From assembly GCF_005222205.1 (NCBI RefSeq), contig NZ_CP032346.1, positions 911,001 to 975,000 of the forward strand: a stretch of DNA of 64,000 nucleotides. The letters run 5' to 3'. Positions 56,996 to 64,000 of the stretch are shown piece by piece (position 1 is the stretch's first letter; the number at the start of each line of letters is the position of its first letter). The DNA comes from Azospirillum brasilense (GTDB lineage Bacteria > Pseudomonadota > Alphaproteobacteria > Azospirillales > Azospirillaceae). The notes under the pieces were generated by a model, which was not told where the DNA came from, did not search any database, and saw only the letters and a list, made by a program, of their open reading frames with translations. The translations under genes were made by a program, and so were the position numbers.

Positions 56996-57952
56996 TCAGC
57001 GGCGCTTCGCCTCCTCCAGCCGCTCGGTCAGGGCGTCGCCCAGGCAGGCCCGCGCGGCGGCGGCGACCGCCGGGTCCTCCTCCATGCCGCGGCGGACCCA
57101 GCAGCGGGCGGTGATGCGGTCGTCGAAGCGGCGCTCCTCCTGAAGCAGCGCGTAGGCCGCGGCGTCGCGGCGCTCCGCCGGCAGGGCGGCGAGGCGGCGC
57201 TGCTGCAGCCCACGCGCCCGACCGTCCAGCGCGGCCAGTTCCGGCACCGTGCAGATCATCCGGCGCAGCGGCGCCCCGGCCGTGGCGCAACGCGGATCGG
57301 GCAGGATGGCGGGAGGAGGCGACGCGGCCTTCTCGGGCGGCGGCGGGGGTGGCGCAGCCGCGAGCGGCGCGGCGGCAAGGGCGGCGGCTTGCGGGGGCGG
57401 CACGGCCGCCGGCCCGGCGACGACTCGGACGGGCGTCCCGACCGGAACCGCCTCGAACAGGGCGGCGATGTCGGCGGGCAGCATGCGGAAACAGCCGCCG
57501 CTGGCACGGCGGCCCACCGAATCCGGCTCGTTGGTGCCGTGGATGGCGATGGCCGTCCAGCCGAGGTCGAGCGCGAACTTGCCCAGCGGATTCGCCGGCC
57601 CCGGCGGCACCGACGCCGGGAGCGCCGGATTGTCCCGGCGCTGGTTGGCGGTCGGGCGCCAGGTCGGGTTGCGCCGCTTGCGCAGGACTTGGCTGTCCCC
57701 CAGCGGAATCGCCACGCCGGGCCGCCCGATGGCGACCGGGAAGGAGCGCGGCGGGCGTCCTTCCTCCAGCAGATGAAGCCGGCGCTCCGTCAGGCTGATG
57801 ACGATTCGCCGCGGCGGCATGGATTCGGCGGTGGTTCCAGCGGCCGCCGCCGTGTCCTGCGCGCGCAGGCCATCGGGCGAAACGAGCGCGAGCGCAATCG
57901 CCAGGGTTGCGGTCGGCAAAAGATGCCACAAGAATGTCGCGGTGCGCTGCAT
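56996..57952 (-). CDS. L,D-transpeptidase (YkuD) with C-terminal LprI-like domain
   Basis: Such enzymes cross-link peptidoglycan or attach proteins to it. The 318-residue protein has a signal peptide (LLPTATLAIALALVSPDGLRA) and then a YkuD domain (about 48-178): SLTERRLHLLEEG, NPLGKFALDLGWTAIAIHGT, and the catalytic GRRASGGCFRM. A proline-alanine linker (185-215) leads to a cysteine-bearing region, MICTVPELAALDGRARGLQQ to ARACLGDALTERL, resembling the LprI/DUF1311 family. Confidence 0.82.
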   Translation of the reverse strand: MQRTATFLWHLLPTATLAIALALVSPDGLRAQDTAAAAGTTAESMPPRRIVISLTERRLHLLEEGRPPRSFPVAIGRPGVAIPLGDSQVLRKRRNPTWRPTANQRRDNPALPASVPPGPANPLGKFALDLGWTAIAIHGTNEPDSVGRRASGGCFRMLPADIAALFEAVPVGTPVRVVAGPAAVPPPQAAALAAAPLAAAPPPPPPEKAASPPPAILPDPRCATAGAPLRRMICTVPELAALDGRARGLQQRRLAALPAERRDAAAYALLQEERRFDDRITARCWVRRGMEEDPAVAAAARACLGDALTERLEEAKRR

Positions 57953-58026
57953 GGGAAAAGTTCAGCGCATCCGCCCTAAAAGCGCGTAAACATGCCGTCA
58001 GGGACCAAGCAGCAGGAACGCCGACC

Positions 58027-59820
58027 ATGGACACCATCGAACAGACGCTGGCCGTTGCGACCGAACACCACCGCGCCGGCCGCACCACGGAGGCGGAAAG
58101 CCTGTACCGGGAGGTGCTGGCGGCGTCCCCCGGCCATCCGGACGCGCTGCATCTGCTCGGCGTCATCGGCCTGCAGAGCGGGCGGCCGGCGGAGGCCGTG
58201 GATCTGATCGGACGGGCGGTGGCCGGCGACCCGACCTCGCCCCTGCTGCACGCCAATCTGGGCCACGCCCTGCACGCCACCGGCCAGACCCGCGAGGCGG
58301 CTCTGAGCTTCGCCCGCGCCCTGACCCTGCTGACCAACGAGGGCGAAGGCTGGGGCAACGTCAGCGCGCTGGCCGGGCTGATCCGCCGCTACGACGACGA
58401 GACCCGCCGCGCCGCCGCGGCGGAGGTCGATGCGGGATACGCCATGGGCGACGTGATGCGGCGCCATTCCCTGCTGTTCCTGCTCGACGGCGACGTCGCC
58501 CATTACGAGGCGCTGACGAACGCCGTGCTGGAAGACCCGATGCGCTTCACCGTGCCGTCGATCCATTACGCCTTCTGGGGCATGGCGATGCAGCTCTTCC
58601 AGGGGGCGGCGCGGTCCGGCGACGCCGGCGCGTTCCAGTCCGGAAACCTCACCGACTATTACCGCCTGATGGTGGACGAGACGGCCCTGCGCTACCACCT
58701 GCGCCGCCGCATGAAGCGCGCCACGCCGCGGGGCGAGGTCAGGCGGGTCGCCCTGATCACCAACCAGATGCTCGGCGCCGGCCACCAGCCAACCGCGGAC
58801 GCCTTCGACTTCGCCCGCCGACTGCAGGACGAGTTCGGGCGCGAGGTGGTCATCATCAACCCGAACGCCATGGCGATCACCGGCGAGAACGGCTTCGTCC
58901 CCGAATACTCCTACAACATCACCGAGGAGTATGAGGGCGAGCAGGTCATCGCCGCCTTCGGCGCGCGGGTCCGCATGATGTCCTTCCCGCAGAAGCGCTT
59001 CGACGAGGAGAAGGTGAACGCCATCGTCGATTACGTGGACGGCTTCGACCCCGACGTCATCGTCGCCTTCGGCGGGTCCAACGTGGTGGCGGATCTGTTC
59101 TCCGGGGCGCGCCCGGTGGTCTGCCTGCCGACCTCCTCCGGCCTGCCGCTGTCGATGGCCCGGCTGGTGCTGGGCTATGGCGAGACCGACACCACCCAGG
59201 GCTGGCCGGTGGACATGGCGGAACGTTTCCGCCCCTTCTCCTTCGGCTGGACCCTGCCGCCCGCCGGGCCGGAACGCAGCCGCGCCGATTTTGGCATTCC
59301 CGAAGCCGGGCCGCTCTTCCTCGTGGTCGGCAACCGTCTCGACCAGGAGGCCGGGCCGGACTTCCTGGCGCTGGTCGACTCGCTCCTCGACCGCCTGCCG
59401 GAGGCCCGGATCGCCGTCGCCGGGGGCGTGGAGTCGCTGCCGCAGCGCATCGCCGCCCTGCGCAACGCGGACCGCGTCCACGCGCTGGGCGACGTGGAGG
59501 ATGTGCGGGCGCTGCACCGCCACGCCACCGCCTACCTGAACCCGCGCCGCCAGGGCGGCGGCGGCAGCGCGGCCTTCGCGCTGGCCGACGGGGTTCCGGT
59601 GGTCACCGTCGCGGCGGGGGACGTGGCGACCGTGGCCGGTCCGGCCTTCACCGTGGCCGACGACGCGGCCTATCTGGAGCGCGCCGCCGCCCTGGCCGGT
59701 GATCCGGCGGTCCGCGACCGGCAGTCGGCCGAGGCCCGCGCCCGGTTCGCCGCGGCCGGCGATCGCCGAGCCTCGGTGGAACGGCTGCTGGCCTACGCGC
59801 TGGAAGCCCAGACGGCGTAA
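58027..59820 (+). CDS. TPR protein with glycosyltransferase-like C-terminal domain
   Basis: This 597-residue protein has TPRs in about 1-115 (HHRAGRTTEAESLYREVL, GHPDALHLLGVIGLQSGRP), a middle region to about 235, and a C-terminal part starting VRRVALITNQMLGAGHQPTA, with DVIVAFGGSNVVADLF and PLFLVVGNRLDQEAG. The latter resembles GT-B type glycosyltransferases, but the family is not certain. Its N-terminal module matches those at 40489 and 61270. The ATG at 58027 follows CAGGAAC. Confidence 0.7.
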   Translation: MDTIEQTLAVATEHHRAGRTTEAESLYREVLAASPGHPDALHLLGVIGLQSGRPAEAVDLIGRAVAGDPTSPLLHANLGHALHATGQTREAALSFARALTLLTNEGEGWGNVSALAGLIRRYDDETRRAAAAEVDAGYAMGDVMRRHSLLFLLDGDVAHYEALTNAVLEDPMRFTVPSIHYAFWGMAMQLFQGAARSGDAGAFQSGNLTDYYRLMVDETALRYHLRRRMKRATPRGEVRRVALITNQMLGAGHQPTADAFDFARRLQDEFGREVVIINPNAMAITGENGFVPEYSYNITEEYEGEQVIAAFGARVRMMSFPQKRFDEEKVNAIVDYVDGFDPDVIVAFGGSNVVADLFSGARPVVCLPTSSGLPLSMARLVLGYGETDTTQGWPVDMAERFRPFSFGWTLPPAGPERSRADFGIPEAGPLFLVVGNRLDQEAGPDFLALVDSLLDRLPEARIAVAGGVESLPQRIAALRNADRVHALGDVEDVRALHRHATAYLNPRRQGGGGSAAFALADGVPVVTVAAGDVATVAGPAFTVADDAAYLERAAALAGDPAVRDRQSAEARARFAAAGDRRASVERLLAYALEAQTA

Positions 59821-59880
59821 AGGAAAGGGAGGGGACGCGGCCCCTTGCGACCGCGCCCCTCCCGTCTCACACGCTCTCGA

Positions 59881-61155
59881 TCAGGCGCGCTTGCCCCAGC
59901 CCGGCATCGGGAACACCGGGTCCATCTCCGCCGAGCCCTTGGGCAGGACCACGGTCGGACGCAGGTTGCGGTTCTGCAGGCAGGCGGAGATGAGCTGCGT
60001 GTTCTGCCCCTTCTCGTCGAAGGTGATGGCCGGACCGACCATCATCTTGTCCTTCAGGTTGGTCTGGCGCAGCGCCTCCAGCAGGGTGGCCGGCTCCGCG
60101 GTGCCGGCGCGCTTGAAGGCGTCGGCGGCCACCAGGATCGCCTCCAGCGTGAAGGCGACGTTGAAGGCGTAGCCCTCGAAACGGTCGTTCGGATACTGCT
60201 TCTTGAAGGCCGCCTCGACGCGCTTGGTCAGTTCCGCCTTGGGATCGTACCAGGGCAGGTTGGTGATGGCGTAGTCGGCGTACTTGCCCAGCACCTTGTA
60301 GAACTGCTCGTCATACAGGCCGGGCGAACCGGGGGAGACGATGCCCTTGGGCTCCCAGCGCTGCTTGACCATCTCGCGCACCAGCATGATGGCGTCGTTG
60401 GCGCGGGTGGTGACGATGGCGAGTTCGGCGCCGGTCGCCTTGGCCTTCGCCACCTCGACCGCGAGATCCTGGGCCTTGGGGTCGTAGGAGATGTTGTCGA
60501 CGATGCCGAAGGGCATGTCCAGCTTCGGGAACAGGGCGTCCATCGCCTGCTTCTGCGCCATGCCGAAGGTGTCGTTGGCGTGCAGGAACACCGCCGTCTT
60601 CGGGGTGACGCCGCTGGCCGCGAACAGGTCCTTCATCAGCGCCAGCCCGTTGGTGACGAGCATGGTCGAGGTCGGGAAGTTGCGGAAGACGGTCTTGTAG
60701 CCCTGCTCGGTCAGGCGGTCGGCGGCGGCGATGTTCATCACCAGGGGCACGCCGCGCTGTTCGCAGACCTGGGCGGCGGCGGCGGTCTGGCCGCTGTCGA
60801 AGGCGCCGACGATGACGTTGGCGCCGTCGTTGATCAGCTTCTCGGCGCGCGAGCGGGCGACGTCGACGTTCGATTCGGTGTCGGCGGACAGGATCTCGAC
60901 CTTGTAGCCGAGTTCGCCGAGGATGGCCGGCGCGATCTCGGCGCCGCGCTGGCAGGCCTGGCCGGCCTGGGCGAGCAGGCCGGAGCGGGGCAGCAGCACG
61001 CCCACCTTCAGCGCGGCGCCCTGCGCGAAGGCCGGCGCCCGGCCGAAGGCGGCGAGCGCGCCGGCCGAGAGGGCGACCGAGGCCGCGGCGGTGCCGAACT
61101 GACGGCGGGTGAGTCCTCCCATGGACCCATTCTTGCTGATGCGATGATCGTTCAT
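59881..61155 (-). CDS. ABC transporter substrate-binding protein (LIV-type), Tat-exported
   Basis: This Peripla_BP_6 type protein of 424 residues has the N-terminus GGLTRRQFGTAAASVALSAG, a twin-arginine signal, then FAQGAALKVGVLLPRSGLLA. GADVARS-like SNVDVARSRAEKLINDGAN and VFLHANDTFGMAQ are family features. It is the probable receptor of the livH-M-G set at 54317-56897, the only such set lacking its own. The ligand is not evident. Confidence 0.85.
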   Translation of the reverse strand: MNDHRISKNGSMGGLTRRQFGTAAASVALSAGALAAFGRAPAFAQGAALKVGVLLPRSGLLAQAGQACQRGAEIAPAILGELGYKVEILSADTESNVDVARSRAEKLINDGANVIVGAFDSGQTAAAAQVCEQRGVPLVMNIAAADRLTEQGYKTVFRNFPTSTMLVTNGLALMKDLFAASGVTPKTAVFLHANDTFGMAQKQAMDALFPKLDMPFGIVDNISYDPKAQDLAVEVAKAKATGAELAIVTTRANDAIMLVREMVKQRWEPKGIVSPGSPGLYDEQFYKVLGKYADYAITNLPWYDPKAELTKRVEAAFKKQYPNDRFEGYAFNVAFTLEAILVAADAFKRAGTAEPATLLEALRQTNLKDKMMVGPAITFDEKGQNTQLISACLQNRNLRPTVVLPKGSAEMDPVFPMPGWGKRA

Positions 61156-61269
61156 TATCGGGTGTTTCCCTGAGGCGTGGTCCCGGAGCGGATGATTTCC
61201 CCGCAATTGCCTTTGTGTCAAAGTGGAATCCACCGGAAGGCGACACACGGACGAAACGGACCCCACCGA

Positions 61270-62676
61270 ATGGCGACCATCGAGGAGGCGCTGGGCATCG
61301 CGCTCGACCATCTGAAGGCCGGGCGGCAGGCCGAGGCGGTGGCGTTGTACGGCCGGATCCTGGACGCCGATCCCGACAACCCGGAGGCGCTACACCGGCT
61401 GGGGCTGCTGGCGGCGCTGGGCGGCGACCGGGAACGCGGGCTGGCGATGATCGCGCGTTCGGTGGAGCGGGATGGCGGGGACGCCGACGCGCACTTCAAC
61501 CTGGGCGCCCTGCTCCACGTCGCCCTGCGGACGGAGGAGGCGATCGCGGCCTACCGCCGCGCGCTGGCGTTGCGCCCCGACTTTCCCGACGGCGAATATC
61601 ACCTGAGCGAGGCCCTGCAGGCCATCGGCCGCCTCGGTGAGGCGCTGGACGTGCTCGACCCGCTGCTGGCCCGCCATCCTCACTTCGTCCCCGGCTGGCG
61701 GCAGAAGGGCGACATCGAGGCCGACCTCGGCCGCCCCGGCGCCGCCGTGTCCTTCTATGAGATGGCGTTGGCCATTGATCCGCGGGACGAGGGGTCGCGG
61801 GAGCGGCTGGCGGTGCAGGCCGCGGCCTTCCGTGCCCGCCGGGCGATCCTTGACGGGGCCGGGCCGGACGGGCGGCTGGACCTGCGCGACGTCACCGTCC
61901 TGGTCCCCTTCCGCGCCGACAGCGCCGATCGCAAGCGCAACCTGCGCTGGATCGTCTCCTTTCTCCTCAAGCACGCCGACACCACCGTCCTGATCGGCGA
62001 GGACAAGGCGGGGCCGAGCGACGTCGCCGACGCGCTGGGGCCGGACCTGGCCGCCCGTTGCCGGCACCTGCACCTGACCGGCAACGACACGCCCTTCACC
62101 CACAAGGCCCATCTGCTCAACCGCATGGTCGAGGCGGCGGACACCCCCATCGTCGCCCTGCATGACACCGACGTCGTGGTCGATCCCGTGCAGTACGCGC
62201 TGGCCCGCGACGCGGTGCGCGGCGGTGCCGCCATGGCCTTTCCCTACAACGGGCTGTTCTTCTGGATTCTGGGGCGCGAGGTCCACCGCTTCGGCCACAC
62301 CCTGTCGGCGGCCCCGTTGAACGCGGTCTGCCCGCGCTTCCCCCTGATGCACCGCAACTCGCCGGGCGGCGGCGCCTTTTTCGACCGGTCGGCGCTGCTG
62401 GAGGCCGGCGGCTACAACGAGCGCTTCGTCTCCTGGGGTTATGAGGACGACGAGATCGTCGAGCGGTTGCGCAAGCTGGGCCTGCGGGTCGAGCGGGTCC
62501 CAGGGCCGCTCTATCACCTGGAACACGCACGGCCCGAGAATTCGACCGACCGGAACCCCTTCATCGACGCCAACAAGGCGGAGCTGGAGCGCATCCAGGC
62601 CATGGACGCCGGCGCGCTGCGCGCCGACATCGCCGCCGGCCGCCTGCGCCGGCCGCTGTTCTCCAGCGCCGGGTAG
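61270..62676 (+). CDS. TPR protein with GT2/GT27-like glycosyltransferase domain
   Basis: In this 468-residue protein, TPRs lie at about 1-190 (LKAGRQAEAVALYGRILDAD, ALHRLGLLAALGGDRER). The C-terminal domain begins RDVTVLVPFRADSADRKRNL and has the metal-binding IVALHDTDVVVDP (DxD) and GGGAFFDRSALLEAGGYNER followed by VSWGYEDDEIVERL, as in galactosyltransferase-type GT-A enzymes. Acceptor unknown. The ATG at 61270 is chosen because it gives the TPR start shared with the two related genes. Confidence 0.8.
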   Translation: MATIEEALGIALDHLKAGRQAEAVALYGRILDADPDNPEALHRLGLLAALGGDRERGLAMIARSVERDGGDADAHFNLGALLHVALRTEEAIAAYRRALALRPDFPDGEYHLSEALQAIGRLGEALDVLDPLLARHPHFVPGWRQKGDIEADLGRPGAAVSFYEMALAIDPRDEGSRERLAVQAAAFRARRAILDGAGPDGRLDLRDVTVLVPFRADSADRKRNLRWIVSFLLKHADTTVLIGEDKAGPSDVADALGPDLAARCRHLHLTGNDTPFTHKAHLLNRMVEAADTPIVALHDTDVVVDPVQYALARDAVRGGAAMAFPYNGLFFWILGREVHRFGHTLSAAPLNAVCPRFPLMHRNSPGGGAFFDRSALLEAGGYNERFVSWGYEDDEIVERLRKLGLRVERVPGPLYHLEHARPENSTDRNPFIDANKAELERIQAMDAGALRADIAAGRLRRPLFSSAG

Positions 62677-62866
62677 GCGCGTCGGCTCAGCCGGTCTTGT
62701 TCACGGCGAGCTGCTCAAACGCCTCCGTCGCCATGGGCTCCGGCCTCTCCTAATTTAAGGATTGCTAATTCGCTGAAATTGCACAGCCTCGCGAAGGGGA
62801 ATGGGGAGCAACCCTGCCCTGTCCGCTGTTTCGGTGTGGCCCCCTTCACCATGCCAGCGACCGATC

Positions 62867-63559
62867 ATGCCTCTGCGCTCCGCGCCACCTCTCGCCGACA
62901 AGGACCCCTTCGACATCGACGAGGCGTTCCGGCGCCTGCGCCAGGCCGTGGCCGGACGCCCGAAGGCGGCCATGTTCGCGCTGCGCGACCGCGGCTACGG
63001 CAGCCCCTTCGAGCAGCTGGTCGGCAGCCTGATCTCCGCGCGGACGCGCGACGAGACGACCATCGTGGTGTGCGAGCGGCTGTTCGCGGTGGCGCGCACG
63101 CCGCAACAGATGGTCGCCCTGACGCCGGAGGAATTGACCCGCCTTCTCGACGGCGCGACCTTTCCCGAGCCCAAGGCCCGAGACATCCGGGCGCTGTCCC
63201 GGCGGATCATCACGGAGCACGGCGGGGAGGTGCCCGACACGCCGGACGCCCTGATGGCCTTCCACGGCGTCGGCCCGAAGATCGCGGCGCTGACCCTGGC
63301 GGTCGGATTCGGCATTCCGGCGGTGGCGGTGGACGTGCATGTGCACCGCATCGTCAACCGCTGGGGCTTCGTCGCCGCCCCGACGCCGGAGCGCACCATG
63401 GTCGCGCTGATGGAGCTGCTGCCCCGCCATTACTGGGTGGAGATCAACGAGCGGCTGGTGCCCTTCGGCAAATGGATCTGCACCGGCGACCGCCCGCGCT
63501 GCTCCACCTGCGCCATGCTGTCCATGTGCCGGCAGGTGGGAGTGACGACCCACCGCTGA
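62867..63559 (+). CDS. nth: Endonuclease III-type DNA glycosylase/AP lyase
   Basis: It removes oxidised pyrimidines and cuts abasic sites. In 230 residues, the hairpin FHGVGPKIAALTLAVGFG has the catalytic Lys, VAVDVHVHRIVNRWG the catalytic Asp, and C-x6-C-x2-C-x5-C (CTGDRPRCSTCAMLSMC) the iron-sulfur ligands. An ATG 22 codons upstream is possible but adds unconserved residues. It is unrelated in detail to the island glycosylase at 2058. Confidence 0.88.
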   Translation: MPLRSAPPLADKDPFDIDEAFRRLRQAVAGRPKAAMFALRDRGYGSPFEQLVGSLISARTRDETTIVVCERLFAVARTPQQMVALTPEELTRLLDGATFPEPKARDIRALSRRIITEHGGEVPDTPDALMAFHGVGPKIAALTLAVGFGIPAVAVDVHVHRIVNRWGFVAAPTPERTMVALMELLPRHYWVEINERLVPFGKWICTGDRPRCSTCAMLSMCRQVGVTTHR

Positions 63560-63701
63560 GGTTTTACGGCACCGGGATGCCGCACTTCGCCGCAGGCCGC
63601 GACAATTGGTTGCGTTTCATCGCTATTATTCTCCATTTTCGACGTGCCGCCACGGATAGGCAGCCAGTGTCTTTTCGAAACCACGGCATGGAGCGCACGC
63701 G

Positions 63702-64000
63702 ATGATCGTAAGAACCTGTTTGCGGACGGCGGCCATCCAGCGCGCCGCCCTTGCCGCCACGGCGCTCATCGCCTTGGCCGGCGCGGCCTCGGCGCAGGAC
63801 AAGCCCGCGGCAGCACCGGGGCCGATCGTCAAGACCCTGCTTCAGGCCACCGCCACGGCGGACGGCAAGGCCTTCGCCTACCCGGAGGGAACACCGCTGG
63901 TAACGGCGCGGCTGGTCGAGCTGCCGCCCGGCGGCGAGATCATCCGCCACCGGCACGCCGTCTCGCCGTTCATCTACATCCTGGAGGGCGAGCTGACCAT
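63702..64000 (+). CDS. Secreted cupin-domain protein, 3' part outside window
   Basis: The visible 99 residues start MIVRTCLRTAAIQRAALAA with a signal peptide ending AGAASAQD, then PLVTARLVELPPGGEIIRHR and HAVSPFIYILEGEL, the first cupin motif (H-x-H spacing and late Glu). GGAG lies eight bases before the ATG. Such proteins are small periplasmic beta-barrels of varied function. Confidence 0.8.
   Translation, partial: MIVRTCLRTAAIQRAALAATALIALAGAASAQDKPAAAPGPIVKTLLQATATADGKAFAYPEGTPLVTARLVELPPGGEIIRHRHAVSPFIYILEGELT

Overview
The window reads as high-GC alphaproteobacterial chromosome, most likely Azospirillum or a close Rhodospirillales relative. This rests on gene content (FlaF, aerobic Cob pathway, ketone-body enzymes, DUF1491, BdcA/BdcR pair) and on general protein resemblance; no database search was possible. 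No rRNA or tRNA gene was recognised.

Bases 1-7243 are an accessory island unlike the rest. Two divergent operons carry nucleobase and nucleoside chemistry. Leftward: a helix-hairpin-helix DNA glycosylase, a small unknown protein, a PfkB kinase fused to a nucleoside deoxyribosyltransferase, and a QueC-like ATP-pyrophosphatase cut by the window edge. Rightward, 3.6 kb away: a second copy of the small protein plus kinase-transferase pair. Between them lie a helix-turn-helix regulator bracketed by two copies of one 14-bp operator, a broken queE joined to a queD remnant, and a PIN-domain protein. QueC-like and OGG-like enzymes are known accessories of type IV CBASS anti-phage systems, so this is the best candidate here for an undescribed or unusual conflict system. 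No cyclic-nucleotide synthase is visible; one could lie left of base 1. The island ends in a gene-poor stretch (7244-7976) with a hairpin terminator.

8343-15984 (all minus strand) is a branched-chain-amino-acid-type ABC transporter (livG, livF, binding protein, livH, livM) followed by acetoacetyl-CoA synthetase and 3-hydroxybutyrate dehydrogenase, with a possible sigma-54 promoter in front. 16290-32118 is a cobalamin cluster headed by a B12 riboswitch: cobW, cobN, cobG, cobH, cobI, cobJ, cobK (reverse), cobL, cobE, cobM, cbiD (reverse), cobA, cobB, bluB. It uses CobG together with CbiD and has no cobF. A palindromic repeat family found between genes here also sits in frame inside cobG.

32130-42146 holds a bdcA/bdcR pair, an AhpD-like protein, a MocR regulator, a probable suhB/MmgR-type small RNA, a catalytically dead 5'-nucleotidase homologue next to a large histidine kinase, and a TPR-glycosyltransferase. 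42408-50067 is flagellar: a sigma-54 promoter, an unusually large hook protein FlgE, FlgK, FlgL and FlaF. The remainder carries a heptosyltransferase-like gene and lptF, a chemoreceptor, a second liv-type transporter with its binding protein displaced 3 kb away, an L,D-transpeptidase, two more TPR-glycosyltransferases, endonuclease III and the start of a secreted cupin protein.
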